A DNA stretch of 42,700 bases from an uncultured Paracoccus sp. (GCF_945915435.1 NZ_CAMEFG010000032.1:1-42700), one strand, 5' to 3'. Positions 11,080 to 20,317 are shown, counted from the first letter of the stretch. A program made the numbers and translations. Notes: generated by a model not told the origin, from the sequence alone.

Positions 11080-12139
11080 TATCGTCGTGATCGGCGGGGG
11101 GATCGCGGGCGTCTCTGCCGCCGCCGAACTGTCGCACCTGGGCCGTGTCACCCTGCTCGAGGCCGAGGATGCGCTGGCCAGCCATGCCTCGGGCCGTTCG
11201 GCGGCGCTTTACGAGCCTGCCTATGGTCCCCCGGCGATCCTGGAATTGTCGCGGCTTTCGGGTCCGGGACTGGCCGATGCGGGCGTGCTTTCGCCGCGCG
11301 GCATGATGCTGGTCGCCGCCGTCGGGGCCGACCGGGGCTTTGACGCCGAGCGTGACCAGATGGGCCTGCAAGAGATCGACCCGGACCGGGCTGTGACGAT
11401 CTGTCCGGGGCTGGACCCGGCGCGGATCGCACGCGCCGCCCACAGCACGGCGGCGCAGGATATCGACACCGATCTGCTGATCCAGACCCATGCCCGCGCC
11501 GCCCGCAGCCGAGGCGCGCAGATCCTGACCGGGGCCGGTGTCACCGCCATCTCGCGTAGCTGTGGGCGCTGGCACCTGCGCACGAAAGCTGGCGAACATG
11601 CCGCGCCCCTGCTGGTCAACGCGGCAGGGGCCTGGGCGGACCGGATCGCCGAAATGGCGGGGGTGCGTCCGCTTGGCTTGCAGCCGCACAGGCGGTCCGT
11701 GGCGCGGATCGCGATGCCCCAGGGGGTGGACGTGTCGCGTTGGCCGATGCTGATGGGGCTGGGGGAAAGCTGGTATGCCAAGCCCGACGCGGGCGCGCTG
11801 ATCGTCTCGCCCGCCGATGCGGAACCTGTCCCGCCCCATGACGCATGGGCCGACGACATGGTGCTGGCCGAAGGGCTGGCGCGCTACGCCGAAGTCGCCC
11901 GCCATCCCGTCCGGCGGATGCTGGCCAATTGGGCCGGTCTGCGCACCTTCGCCCCCGACGGCAGCCCTGCCTATGGGCGCGATGCAGGGCAGCCGGATTT
12001 CGTCTGGTTCGCGGGGCAGGGGGGATACGGGTTCCAGTCCTCGGCCGCGGCGGCGCGGTTCATCGCCGACACCGTGGCAGGCCGTCCGACCGACGCCCGG
12101 CTGGCCGCGTTGATGGACCCCGCGCGGTTTTCGCGCTGA
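11072..12139 (+). CDS. FAD-dependent amino-acid oxidoreductase (DadA / D-amino-acid oxidase fold)
   Basis: A 355-residue flavoenzyme of the DAO family. The dinucleotide-binding motif VVIGGGIAGVSAAAEL lies at residues 5-20. The C-terminal FAD contact is WFAGQGGYGFQSSAAAARF, and LLVNAAGAWADRIAEMAG is the usual second FAD-binding region. Members oxidise D-amino acids, sarcosine, glycine or related secondary amines. The start overlaps livF, so it is translated with the transporter and probably acts on the imported compound; this is inference from context. No membrane segment or signal is present, so the enzyme is cytoplasmic. The frame continues upstream inside livF without a plausible start. Substrate is unassigned. 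Confidence 0.85.
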   Translation: MSDIVVIGGGIAGVSAAAELSHLGRVTLLEAEDALASHASGRSAALYEPAYGPPAILELSRLSGPGLADAGVLSPRGMMLVAAVGADRGFDAERDQMGLQEIDPDRAVTICPGLDPARIARAAHSTAAQDIDTDLLIQTHARAARSRGAQILTGAGVTAISRSCGRWHLRTKAGEHAAPLLVNAAGAWADRIAEMAGVRPLGLQPHRRSVARIAMPQGVDVSRWPMLMGLGESWYAKPDAGALIVSPADAEPVPPHDAWADDMVLAEGLARYAEVARHPVRRMLANWAGLRTFAPDGSPAYGRDAGQPDFVWFAGQGGYGFQSSAAAARFIADTVAGRPTDARLAALMDPARFSR

Positions 12140-12211
12140 GCGGCGGCTTGCCCGACGGGCCGCGCTTCTTTATCCAAGGGCCAGCCCGGCAGCATTCAGG
12201 ACATCAGGCAC

Positions 12212-13315
12212 ATGAGCTACAACACCTTCGGCCGCGTTTTCCGCTTCACCACCTGGGGCGAAAGCCACGGCCCCGCGCTTGGCGTGACGGTGGACGGCTG
12301 CCCGCCGGGTGTGGCGCTGGACGAAGGCTTCGTCCAGCAATTCCTGGACCGCCGCCGCCCCGGCACCTCGAAACACACCACGCAGCGCAAGGAACCCGAC
12401 GCCGTGCGCATCCTGTCGGGCCTGTTCGAGGGGCGCACCACCGGCACCCCGATCCAGTTGATGATCGAGAACACCGACCAGCGCAGCAAGGATTACGGTG
12501 AGATCGCGCAAGCCTTTCGCCCCGGCCATGCCGATATCGCCTATCATCTGAAATACGGTATCCGCGACTATCGCGGGGGCGGGCGGTCCTCGGCGCGCGA
12601 AACGGCGGCGCGGGTCGCGGCGGGTGGCGTGGCGCAGGCGGTGCTGCGCGAACTGGTGCCCGATCTGCGTATCACCGGCTATATGATCCAGATGGGCGCC
12701 ATGCACCTGGACCGGGCGCGCTTCGATTCCTCGGCCATTGCGGATAACCCGTTTTTCCTGCCCGATGCCTCGGCGGTTCCGGCGTGGTCGGATTATCTGA
12801 CCGGCATCCGCAAGGCGCAGGATTCCGTCGGCGCCGCGATCGAACTGTTGATCGAGGGCTGCCCCCCCGGCCTTGGCGCGCCGGTCTATGCGAAACTGGA
12901 CACCGACCTTGCCGCCGCGATGATGTCGATCAATGCCGTCAAGGGCGTCGAGATCGGCGAGGGCATGGGTGCCGCCGCCCTGACCGGCACCGGGAACGCC
13001 GATGAGATCCGCATGGGCAACGACGGGCCGGTCTTTGCCTCGAACCACGCGGGCGGCATCCTTGGCGGGATCAGCACGGGGCAGGACATCGTGCTGCGAT
13101 TCTCGGTCAAGCCCACCAGTTCGATCCTGACACCGCGCCGCACCATCGACCGGAACGGCAAGGATATCGAACTGGTCACCAAGGGCCGCCACGACCCTTG
13201 CGTCGGTATCCGCGCCGTTCCCATCGCCGAGGCGATGGCGGCCTGCGTGCTGCTGGACCACCTGCTGCTGGACCGCGCGCAGACGGGCGGCCAGCGGGGC
13301 CGCATCGGCGGCTGA
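12212..13315 (+). CDS. aroC: Chorismate synthase
   Basis: Last step of the shikimate pathway: converts 5-enolpyruvylshikimate-3-phosphate to chorismate using reduced FMN. The 367 residues are the usual length. Family signatures are all visible: the N-terminal [18 protein letters not shown] with catalytic His, [37 protein letters not shown], and [19 protein letters not shown] near the C-terminus. It follows the FAD oxidase by 72 bases and precedes the phosphate operon, and is probably a separate transcription unit. Nothing unusual is seen. Confidence 0.97.
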   Translation: MSYNTFGRVFRFTTWGESHGPALGVTVDGCPPGVALDEGFVQQFLDRRRPGTSKHTTQRKEPDAVRILSGLFEGRTTGTPIQLMIENTDQRSKDYGEIAQAFRPGHADIAYHLKYGIRDYRGGGRSSARETAARVAAGGVAQAVLRELVPDLRITGYMIQMGAMHLDRARFDSSAIADNPFFLPDASAVPAWSDYLTGIRKAQDSVGAAIELLIEGCPPGLGAPVYAKLDTDLAAAMMSINAVKGVEIGEGMGAAALTGTGNADEIRMGNDGPVFASNHAGGILGGISTGQDIVLRFSVKPTSSILTPRRTIDRNGKDIELVTKGRHDPCVGIRAVPIAEAMAACVLLDHLLLDRAQTGGQRGRIGG

Positions 13316-13472
13316 GAGGGCGCGAATCCCCCCGGCGCGGGCTTTGCGCATGTAACAAAACGGCTTGCCATGCGGATTCCCACGCCGGACCGGGGCCTGT
13401 TTCCGGATCGAATCCTGAAAAATAATCTATTGAAAACAGTGCTATAACGCAGATCTGCCCCACCGCAGGCCG

Positions 13473-13501
13473 TTGTCATGAATCTGTCACATGAATGTCG
13501 C
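13473..13501 (+). promoter_or_regulatory. Pho box pair in front of pstS (PhoB binding)
   Basis: TTGTCATGAATCTGTCAC (13473-13490) matches the classical Pho box CTGTCATAAATCTGTCAC at 16 of 18 positions. The second half-site also starts a weaker following unit CTGTCACATGAATGTCGC (13484-13501), giving three direct 7-base repeats at 11-base spacing. It lies 74-102 bases before the pstS ATG. PhoB is encoded at the end of the same operon, so the operon is very probably autoregulated under phosphate limitation. Confidence 0.88.
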
Positions 13502-13574
13502 AAAAGCGATACGCGGGGGCCTTAGGTCACAAGGCAAGGTCAAAGCTGGCCCCACAGACATTCAGGAGAGATCC

Positions 13575-14597
13575 ATGACTTCCGCCAAACTCACCGTCTC
13601 GGCCCTTGCCGTCATCGCCGCGACCGCCTCGGTGGCGCATGCCCGCGAACAGATCCAGGTGTCCGGCTCCTCGACGGTGCTGCCCTATTCGACCATCGCG
13701 GCAGAGGCCTTCAGCGAAAACACCGATTTTCCGACCCCGGTGATCGAATCGGGCGGATCCTCGGCAGGTCTGCAAAAATTCTGCCAGGGCGTGGGTGAAA
13801 ACACCGTCGATATCGCCAACGCCTCGCGTCCGATCCGCGAAAGCGAGATCGAAACCTGCCGCGCCAATGGCGTCACCGACATCATCGAGGTCCAGATCGG
13901 TTACGACGGGATCGTCTTTGCCAGCGACATCGAAGGCCCGGATTTCGAATTCACCCCTGCCGACTGGTATAACGCGCTGGCCGCCGAGGTCGTCGTCGAT
14001 GGCGAGATCGCAGCCAACCCCTATACCCGCTGGAACCAGATCCGCCCCGAACTGCCCGACCAGGCGATCCTGGCCTTTGTTCCGGGCACCAAGCACGGCA
14101 CCCGCGAAGTGTTCGAGGAAAAGGTCATCGCCGACGGCTGCGAGGAATCGGGCGCCTCTGACGCCTTCACCGCCGCCCGTGGCGAGGATGGCGCGGATGC
14201 CTGCACCGTGCTGCGCACCGATGGCCGTTCGGTCGATATCGACGGCGACTATACCGAGACGCTGGCCCGCATCCAGTCGGACAAGGACGGCATCGGCGTC
14301 TTTGGCCTGTCGTTTTACGAAAACAACACCGACAAGCTGAAGGTCGGCACCATCTCGGGCGTCACGCCTTCGACCGAAACCATCGCCTCGGGCGAATACC
14401 CGGTCTCGCGTCCGCTCTATTTCTACCTCAAGAAAGCCCATATCGGCACCATCCCCGGCCTGAAGGAATTCGCCGAATTCTTCGTCTCGGACGCGGTGGC
14501 CGGTCCCTCGGGTCCGCTGGCGCAATACGGCCTGGTCGCCGATCCCGAACTGGCGCAGGTCCAGCAGACCGTCGCCGACGAAGCGACCATGCAATAA
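13575..14597 (+). CDS. pstS: Periplasmic phosphate-binding protein
   Basis: High-affinity inorganic phosphate receptor of the Pst ABC transporter, 340 residues. A signal peptide ends near AHA (residue 23). The mature start REQIQVSGSSTVLPYS carries the phosphate-contacting Ser/Thr loop, followed by ESGGSSAGLQKFCQG and the later FVPGTKHGTREVFEE loop with further anion contacts. Four Cys residues suggest disulfides. The ATG at 13575 follows an AGGAGAG ribosome-binding site 5 bases away; upstream in-frame codons overlap the Pho box. It is the first gene of pstSCAB-phoU-phoB and is followed by a strong hairpin that may raise its message level above that of the membrane components. Confidence 0.95.
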   Translation: MTSAKLTVSALAVIAATASVAHAREQIQVSGSSTVLPYSTIAAEAFSENTDFPTPVIESGGSSAGLQKFCQGVGENTVDIANASRPIRESEIETCRANGVTDIIEVQIGYDGIVFASDIEGPDFEFTPADWYNALAAEVVVDGEIAANPYTRWNQIRPELPDQAILAFVPGTKHGTREVFEEKVIADGCEESGASDAFTAARGEDGADACTVLRTDGRSVDIDGDYTETLARIQSDKDGIGVFGLSFYENNTDKLKVGTISGVTPSTETIASGEYPVSRPLYFYLKKAHIGTIPGLKEFAEFFVSDAVAGPSGPLAQYGLVADPELAQVQQTVADEATMQ

Positions 14598-14604
14598 GCG
14601 AAAC

Positions 14605-14633
14605 GGTGGCGGGGCCTGCGGGTCCCGTCCGCC
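14605..14633 (+). other. Intercistronic hairpin between pstS and pstC
   Basis: GGTGGCGGGGCC (14605-14616) pairs with GGTCCCGTCCGCC (14621-14633) through 12 pairs, including G-T wobbles, with one bulged T and a TGCG loop, followed by TTT. Such hairpins behind the binding-protein gene commonly protect its mRNA from 3' decay or terminate part of transcription. The role here is inferred from position. Confidence 0.6.
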
Positions 14634-14666
14634 TTTCAGGGTTAACCCGCTTAGTCCGAGGCCCTC

Positions 14667-16130
14667 ATGCCTGTTTTCTGGATCGTGTCGATCGTCCTGG
14701 TCCTTGCCGTCGCCGGCTATGTGGCCGCCAAGGCGCGCGTGCTGAAGCTTGCGGGCGGCGATTCGCGCCGCCTGCATTCGCGTCACGTCTATTACGGCTG
14801 GTATGGCGCGCTGCTGGTGGCCACGCCTGCGCTGCTGGTCCTGGCCGCGTGGATGGCCGCGCAGCCGGTCGTGATCGACCGTGGCATCGCCGCCGACCTG
14901 CCCCCGTCCGTCATGCGCGAAGGGGTCAACCCCGCCATCGTCGTGCAGGACGTGCGCCGCACCGCCACCGCGCTGTCGCAAGGCCTCCGCGAGGGCGTGC
15001 TGACCCGCACTGATCTTGCCGATGCCGCCGCCCAGGCCGAAACCCTGCGTCCGAGGCTGACCGAGGCGGGCATCCGCCTGCCGCCCGCCGCATCCGAGCC
15101 AGCGATGCTGGGCGCGGGCGGCGAATATCGTGCCAGGCAGGTCGCCGGCCATTGGGCCATGACGGGCGTCGTGCTGCTGCTGGCCGTGGGCGGGCTTGTG
15201 CTGGGCCATCGCCAGTCGCAGCCACAGACGCGCGCGCGGAACCTGGTCGAGCGTTTCGTCAAGGCCGCGCTGATCACCTGTTCCAGCATCGCGATCCTGA
15301 CCACGGCGGGCATCGTGCTGTCGATGGTCTTTGAAAGCGCGCAGTTCTTCCGCCAATACGCCTGGACGGATTTCTTCTTCGGCACCACATGGTCGCCGCG
15401 TTTCGGTGGCGGATCGCAGCTTGGCATCCTGCCCCTGCTGTGGGGGACGCTCTATATCTCGGCCATCGCGCTGGTGGTTGCCGTGCCCATCGGGCTTTTC
15501 GCCGCGATCTACATGTCGGAATATGCGTCGAACCGCGTGCGTTCCTTCGTCAAGCCGACGATCGAGGTGCTGGCGGGTATCCCCACCATCGTCTACGGCC
15601 TGTTCGCGCTGATGACGGTCGGGCCGATGCTGCGCGACTGGTTCGCGCAACCGCTTGGCCTTGGCTCGTCGGGTTCGTCGGTGATGACGGCGGGGCTGGT
15701 CATGGGGATCATGCTGATCCCCTTCGTCAGCTCGCTGTCGGACGACATCATCAACGCCGTGCCGCAAAGCCTGCGGGACGGGGCGCTTGGCCTTGGCTCG
15801 ACCCAATCCGAAACCGTGCGCAAGGTCGTGCTGCCCGCCGCGCTGCCCGGTATCGTGGGCGCGGTGCTGCTGGCCGCCTCGCGCGCCATAGGCGAGACGA
15901 TGATCGTCGTCATGGGCGCGGGCGCCGCCGCGAAGATGGACCTCAACCCGTTCGAGGCGATGACGACGATCACCGTCAAGATCGTCAGCCAGTTGACCGG
16001 CGACACCGATTTCAACTCGGCCGAGACGCTGGTCGCCTTTGCCCTGGGCCTGTCGCTGTTCGTCATCACCCTGATCCTCAACATCGTCGCGCTTTACGTC
16101 GTGCGCAAATATCGCGAGCAGTATGAATGA
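14667..16130 (+). CDS. pstC: Phosphate ABC transporter permease PstC, long form with N-terminal extension
   Basis: Inner-membrane channel subunit for phosphate import. At 487 residues it is far longer than the roughly 320-residue enterobacterial PstC. The extra N-terminal part holds two hydrophobic segments (about 1-20 and 48-70), a predicted periplasmic stretch with AVVIDRGIAADLPP-like polar sequence, and a third segment (about 165-185). This corresponds to the extension recorded in alphaproteobacteria as a domain of unknown function. The transport core from about residue 200 is normal, with IEVLAGIPTIVYGLFAL and the coupling loop GLGSTQSETVRKVVLPAALP. It ends in an ATGA overlap with pstA. 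Confidence 0.93.
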   Translation: MPVFWIVSIVLVLAVAGYVAAKARVLKLAGGDSRRLHSRHVYYGWYGALLVATPALLVLAAWMAAQPVVIDRGIAADLPPSVMREGVNPAIVVQDVRRTATALSQGLREGVLTRTDLADAAAQAETLRPRLTEAGIRLPPAASEPAMLGAGGEYRARQVAGHWAMTGVVLLLAVGGLVLGHRQSQPQTRARNLVERFVKAALITCSSIAILTTAGIVLSMVFESAQFFRQYAWTDFFFGTTWSPRFGGGSQLGILPLLWGTLYISAIALVVAVPIGLFAAIYMSEYASNRVRSFVKPTIEVLAGIPTIVYGLFALMTVGPMLRDWFAQPLGLGSSGSSVMTAGLVMGIMLIPFVSSLSDDIINAVPQSLRDGALGLGSTQSETVRKVVLPAALPGIVGAVLLAASRAIGETMIVVMGAGAAAKMDLNPFEAMTTITVKIVSQLTGDTDFNSAETLVAFALGLSLFVITLILNIVALYVVRKYREQYE

Positions 16131-17470
16131 CCGATCTTTCCGCATCCGGGGCGGCCCGGAAATCCTCGCTGGTCACGCTTGACGACCGCACGCGCCGCCG
16201 CAACGCCGCCGAAAGGCGTTTCCGTGCCTATGGGGTCGCGGCCATCGCGACCGCCGCGCTGGCGCTGGCGATCCTGCTGGTCACCATCGTGGGCAATGGC
16301 GTCGGCGCCTTTCGCCAGACCTTCGTGACCATTCCCGTCACGCTGGATGCGCAGCAACTCGACCCCGCCGGAAACCGCGACCGCGGCGAAATGAGCGGGG
16401 TCCTGACCCTGGCCTATGGCGGCCTGCTGAACCAGTCGCTGCGCCAGTCCATCGAAGGTGCCGGCATCGAGGTCGAGGGGCTGACCGACCGCGACATCGA
16501 CGACCTGATCTCGAAGGACGCGCCTGCGCAGATCCGCAACCGCGTGCTGGCCAACCCCGATCTGGTCGGCCAGACGGTCGAGGTCGCCGTGCTGACCAAT
16601 GGCCGCGTAGACGGCTATTACAAGGGCCGCGTCTCGCTGGCTTCGGCGGCGAATGACGGCAATACCTCGCCCCAGCAGCTTGCCCTTGCCGATGCGCTGA
16701 AGGAACGCGGCCTGCTGGCGACGAAATGGAACTGGGCCTTCCTGACCAATCCCGACGCATCCGATCAGCGTCCCGAGGCGGCGGGCGTCGGCATCGCGAT
16801 CCTGGGATCGCTTTACATGATGCTGGTCGTCCTGTTCCTGGCGGTGCCCATCGGCGTCGCGGCCAGCATCTACCTGGAGGAATTCGCGCCGAAGAACCGC
16901 CTGACCGACGTGATCGAGGTGAATATCGCCAACCTTGCCGCCGTGCCTTCGATCGTCTTCGGCATCCTGGGGTTGGCGGCCTTCATCAACTTCGCGGGCC
17001 TGCCGCAATCGGCGCCCATCGTGGGCGGCCTGGTGCTGGTCTTGATGACGCTGCCGACCATCATCATCTCGACCCGCGCGGCGCTGAAGGCGGTGCCCCC
17101 CTCGATCCGCGATGCGGCGCTTGGCGTGGGCGCGTCCAGGATGCAGACGGTATTCCACCATGTCCTGCCGCTGGCGCTGCCCGGCATCCTGACCGGCACG
17201 ATCATCGGGCTGGCGCAGGCGCTTGGCGAAACCGCGCCGCTTCTGCTGATCGGCATGGTGGCCTTCGTGCGCAACTTTCCCGCCGCGCCGCCCGAAGGGC
17301 TGTTCGACCCGGCCTCGGCCCTGCCCGTGCAGGTCTACAACTGGACCCAACGCGCCGACCCGGCATTCTTCGAGCGCGCCTCGGGTGCCATCATCGTGCT
17401 GCTGGTCCTGCTTTTGTGCATGAACCTGCTGGCCATCTATCTGCGTCGCCGCTTTGAACGCCGGTGGTGA
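16127..17470 (+). CDS. pstA: Phosphate ABC transporter permease PstA, long form
   Basis: Partner permease to PstC, 447 residues against about 300 in enterobacteria. The extension lies between the first hydrophobic segment (about 37-60) and the transport core (from about 220). It is a polar domain of roughly 150 residues, probably periplasmic, with [20 protein letters not shown]. The core carries [20 protein letters not shown] and the coupling loop [20 protein letters not shown]. The long N-terminus matches a domain of unknown function in alphaproteobacterial PstA proteins. The start overlaps the pstC stop by 4 bases; pstB begins 20 bases after its stop. Confidence 0.93.
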   Translation: MTDLSASGAARKSSLVTLDDRTRRRNAAERRFRAYGVAAIATAALALAILLVTIVGNGVGAFRQTFVTIPVTLDAQQLDPAGNRDRGEMSGVLTLAYGGLLNQSLRQSIEGAGIEVEGLTDRDIDDLISKDAPAQIRNRVLANPDLVGQTVEVAVLTNGRVDGYYKGRVSLASAANDGNTSPQQLALADALKERGLLATKWNWAFLTNPDASDQRPEAAGVGIAILGSLYMMLVVLFLAVPIGVAASIYLEEFAPKNRLTDVIEVNIANLAAVPSIVFGILGLAAFINFAGLPQSAPIVGGLVLVLMTLPTIIISTRAALKAVPPSIRDAALGVGASRMQTVFHHVLPLALPGILTGTIIGLAQALGETAPLLLIGMVAFVRNFPAAPPEGLFDPASALPVQVYNWTQRADPAFFERASGAIIVLLVLLLCMNLLAIYLRRRFERRW

Positions 17471-17490
17471 TCGCGAAAGGAAAGACCCTT

Positions 17491-18288
17491 ATGAACGACA
17501 TGAGCATTATGGAGCGCGCGGTGAGCCAGACGGACATCAAGATCTCGGCCAGGGACGTTCAGGTCTGGTATGGCGAGAAACATGCCATCAAGGACGTGAA
17601 CATCGACATTCTCGACAAGACCGTGACGGCCTTCATCGGCCCCTCAGGCTGCGGGAAATCGACCTTCTTGCGTTGCATCAACCGCATGAACGACACCATC
17701 GACATCTGCCGCGTGCAGGGGTTGATCGCGCTGGACGGAGAGGACATCTACGACCGCCGTGTCGATCCGGTGCAGTTGCGCGCCAAGGTCGGCATGGTGT
17801 TTCAGAAACCCAACCCCTTCCCCAAGTCGATCTATGACAACGTGGCCTATGGTCCGCGTATCCACGGGCTGGTCCGCAACAAGGCCGAGACCGATGAAAT
17901 CGTGGAAAAATCCCTGCGCGGCGCCGCCCTGTGGAACGAGGTCAAGGACCGCCTGCAAGAGCCGGGCACCGGCCTTTCGGGTGGCCAGCAACAGCGCCTG
18001 TGCATCGCCCGCGCCGTCGCGACCCAGCCCGAGGTGCTGCTGATGGACGAACCATGCTCGGCGCTGGATCCCATCGCGACCAGCCAGGTCGAGGACCTGA
18101 TCGACAAGCTGCGCGCGAATTTCTCGGTCGTGATCGTCACGCATTCGATGCAGCAGGCCGCCCGCGTCAGTCAGAAGACCGCCTTCTTTCACCTTGGCAA
18201 CCTTGTGGAACATGGCGATACCGACGACATCTTCACCAACCCGCAGGACCCAAGGACCGAAAGCTATATCAGCGGCAAGATCGGTTGA
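17491..18288 (+). CDS. pstB: Phosphate ABC transporter ATPase
   Basis: Cytoplasmic ATPase driving PstCA, 265 residues. Walker [10 protein letters not shown], the PstB-type Q-loop [20 protein letters not shown], signature [16 protein letters not shown], Walker [14 protein letters not shown] and switch histidine [13 protein letters not shown] are all present. The ATG at 17491 is supported by AAAGGAAAG; an in-frame GTG at 17464 overlaps pstA and is less likely. ATGs at 17500 and 17509 are also possible. phoU follows after 14 bases with a strong ribosome-binding site. Confidence 0.97.
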   Translation: MNDMSIMERAVSQTDIKISARDVQVWYGEKHAIKDVNIDILDKTVTAFIGPSGCGKSTFLRCINRMNDTIDICRVQGLIALDGEDIYDRRVDPVQLRAKVGMVFQKPNPFPKSIYDNVAYGPRIHGLVRNKAETDEIVEKSLRGAALWNEVKDRLQEPGTGLSGGQQQRLCIARAVATQPEVLLMDEPCSALDPIATSQVEDLIDKLRANFSVVIVTHSMQQAARVSQKTAFFHLGNLVEHGDTDDIFTNPQDPRTESYISGKIG

Positions 18289-18302
18289 GGAGGACGTCAG
18301 AC

Positions 18303-19028
18303 ATGAGCAACAACGACAAGCATATCTCGACCGCCTTCGACCGCGACCTGGAAACCGTCCAGGCGCTGGTCGTCAAGATGGGCGGCATGGTGGAAACCGC
18401 GATCCACGACGCGGGCCGCGCACTTGAAACCCGCGACGAGGAACTGGCCGAAAACACCCGCCGCCGCGACAAGGCCATCGACCTGCTGGAAGCGCAGATC
18501 AACGAGGAATCGGCCCGCCTGATCGCGCTGCGTGCGCCCATCGCCACGGATCTGCGCACTGTCCTGACCGTGATGAAGATCGCCGCCAGCCTGGAACGGG
18601 TGGGCGATTATGCCAAGAACATCGCCAAGCGCAGCCATGTGCTGATGCACATGCCGCTGATCGGCGGTTCGGGGATCGCGCTGCGGCGCATGTCCGACAC
18701 GGTCGAGCAGATGGTCAAGGACGCGCTGGACAGCTTCATCCAGCGCGACGCCGCGCTGGCCGCCGACGTGCGCGCCCGCGATCTGGAAGTGGACCAGATG
18801 TATAACGCAATGTTCCGCGAATTCCTGACCCACATGATGGAGGATCCGCGCAATATCACCGCCTGCATGCACCTGCATTTCATCGCCAAGAACATCGAAC
18901 GGATGGGCGATCACGCGACCAGCATCGCCGAGCAGGTCATCTATCTTGCCACGGGCGAGATGCCCGACGATGCGCGCCCCAAGAGCGACAGCGTCATCCG
19001 TGTCGATCTGGACGGGGACAAGGGATGA
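18303..19028 (+). CDS. phoU: Phosphate signalling protein PhoU
   Basis: Peripheral regulator that links Pst transporter state to the PhoR/PhoB pathway, repressing the regulon when phosphate is plentiful. The 241 residues form two three-helix bundles. Metal-binding E/DxxxD-type motifs appear as ASLERVGDYAKNIAKRS (first repeat) and KNIERMGDHATSIAEQVIYL (second repeat), which are diagnostic. The ATG at 18303 has a GAGGAGG site. Its stop overlaps the phoB start by 4 bases, the classic phoU-phoB arrangement in this group. Confidence 0.96.
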   Translation: MSNNDKHISTAFDRDLETVQALVVKMGGMVETAIHDAGRALETRDEELAENTRRRDKAIDLLEAQINEESARLIALRAPIATDLRTVLTVMKIAASLERVGDYAKNIAKRSHVLMHMPLIGGSGIALRRMSDTVEQMVKDALDSFIQRDAALAADVRARDLEVDQMYNAMFREFLTHMMEDPRNITACMHLHFIAKNIERMGDHATSIAEQVIYLATGEMPDDARPKSDSVIRVDLDGDKG

Positions 19029-19726
19029 GCGTCATGGCTTCGCTGCAAAAACCCTGCGTGCTCGTGGTCGAGGACGAAAGCGCGCAGCGCGAGATCCTGA
19101 CCTACAACCTCGAAGCCGAGGGCTTCCAGGTCGTCCAGGCCGAAAACGGCGACGAGGCGATGCTGCTGGTCGAAGAGGAGCAGCCCGACCTGATCCTTCT
19201 GGACTGGATGCTGCCCAATATCAGCGGGCTTGAGGTCTGCCGCCGCATCAAGGCCGATCCCGGCAAGCGGCGGATTCCGGTCATCATGCTGTCCGCGCGA
19301 TCCGAAGAGGTCGACCGGGTCCGCGGCCTGGAAACCGGCGCCGACGACTATATGGTCAAGCCCTATTCCGTGGTCGAGTTGATGGCGCGCCTGCGCACCC
19401 AGTTGCGCCGCACCCGCCCCGCCACGATGGGCGAGCGCCTCAGCTATGCCGATATCATCCTGGATTCGGCCGAGCATCGCGTCTTTCGCGCCGGCCAGGC
19501 GCTGCACCTCGGCCCGACCGAATTCCGCCTGCTGTCGACGCTGATGGAAAAACCCGGCCGCGTCTGGACGCGAGAGCAGTTGCTGGACCGGGTCTGGGGC
19601 CGCGACGTCTATGTCGACAGCCGCACCATCGACGTCCATGTCGGGCGGCTGCGCAAGGCGCTGATGGTCAACGGCGGCGACAACCCGGTGCGCACCGTGC
19701 GTGGCACGGGCTACGCGCTTGGCTGA
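19025..19726 (+). CDS. phoB: Phosphate regulon response regulator
   Basis: OmpR/PhoB-class response regulator, 233 residues. The receiver has acidic residues in VVEDESAQ, the phosphoacceptor Asp60 in LILLDWMLP, and the switch Lys in MVKPYSVVEL. The C-terminal winged helix (RLSYADIILDSAEHRV to VRTVRGTGYALG) carries the DNA-recognition helix DSRTIDVHVGRLRKAL. It binds Pho boxes such as the one before pstS. ATG at 19025 overlaps phoU; an ATG at 19034 would shorten it by three residues. No phoR lies next to it on either side. The last 60 bases or so are repeated in degenerate form downstream of the IS remnant. Confidence 0.96.
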   Translation: MSVMASLQKPCVLVVEDESAQREILTYNLEAEGFQVVQAENGDEAMLLVEEEQPDLILLDWMLPNISGLEVCRRIKADPGKRRIPVIMLSARSEEVDRVRGLETGADDYMVKPYSVVELMARLRTQLRRTRPATMGERLSYADIILDSAEHRVFRAGQALHLGPTEFRLLSTLMEKPGRVWTREQLLDRVWGRDVYVDSRTIDVHVGRLRKALMVNGGDNPVRTVRGTGYALG

Positions 19727-19741
19727 ATGCCGAAGGCTGCG

Positions 19742-20223
19742 GCGCGGCCTTGGAAGCCGACACTTCCTTCGGCCATTGGAAGACCCAGACTTTCGTCGCT
19801 GCGCTGCGACATGATGGCTTGGCCGCCCTCTGGCTGATCGACGGCGCCATGACCCGCGAGATGTTCGACACCTACGTCGAGACCCAACTCGCCCCGGCAC
19901 CTGGGGCTGGCGACATGGTCATCCTTGACAACCTTGCCGCCCACAAGAGCGAGAAGGCCAAGGCCGCATTGCGCCGCCTCGACGCCTTGTTCCGGTTCCC
20001 CCCCCCGGCAGCCCCGACCTGAACCCCATCGAGATCAATCGGGGGGCTCTCTCGGACGCATGGCGTTCGCCCCCTCATATTCTCCAAGCTCAAGGCCTGT
20101 CTGCGGTGCGTCGGAACCCGCACCATCGACGCCGTGCGGCGTGCCAACGGTAAAATCTGCGATCTCTTCGATCCCGACAAATGTTGGAACTACTTCAAGG
20201 CCGCTGGATACGGGCCCGATTAA
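19742..20223 (+). pseudogene. Decayed IS630-family transposase, C-terminal part only
   Basis: The catalytic half of an IS630-type DDE transposase in three frames. Frame one gives SFGHWKTQTFVAALRHDGL, the first catalytic Asp in LIDGAMTREMFDTYVE, and the second in MVILDNLAAHKSEKAKAAL. A run of nine C (19998-20006) then breaks the frame; GSPDLNPIEI, with the catalytic Glu at 20031-20033, continues in another. MAFA (20060) and FSKLKACLRCVGTRTIDAV to NYFKAAGYGPD (20080-20223) need two more shifts. The N-terminal helix-turn-helix half is missing and no terminal inverted repeats were found. It cannot encode an active enzyme. It lies between phoB and the degenerate phoB-tail copy. Confidence 0.85.
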
Positions 20224-20261
20224 ATGCAAACCGTGCTGGAAGGACCGCAGGGTCATAATGC

Positions 20262-20317
20262 GTCAATGGCGGGAACAACCCGATGCGCGGCACGGGCGCT
20301 AAATGCCGAAGGCTGCG
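20262..20317 (+). repeat. Degenerate second copy of the phoB 3' end
   Basis: The 56 bases from GTCAATGGCGGGAACAACC to GGCTGCG align with 19667-19741, the phoB C-terminal codons, stop and first downstream bases. The alignment needs four substitutions in the first part, a 9-base and a 10-base deletion, and one change near the stop. The last 16 bases (AATGCCGAAGGCTGCG) are identical in both copies. The two copies flank the IS630 remnant. Confidence 0.7.

Noticed and set aside
13527..16145. 872-codon minus-strand open frame opposite pstS and pstC
   Set aside because: Antisense shadow of strongly conserved genes; its translation is rich in Arg, Gly, Asp and His with no family motifs.
19727..20317. 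Sixteen-base direct repeat as an IS target-site duplication
   Set aside because: IS630 elements duplicate TA only, and the similarity extends much further into phoB, so it is better explained as a duplicated gene end.
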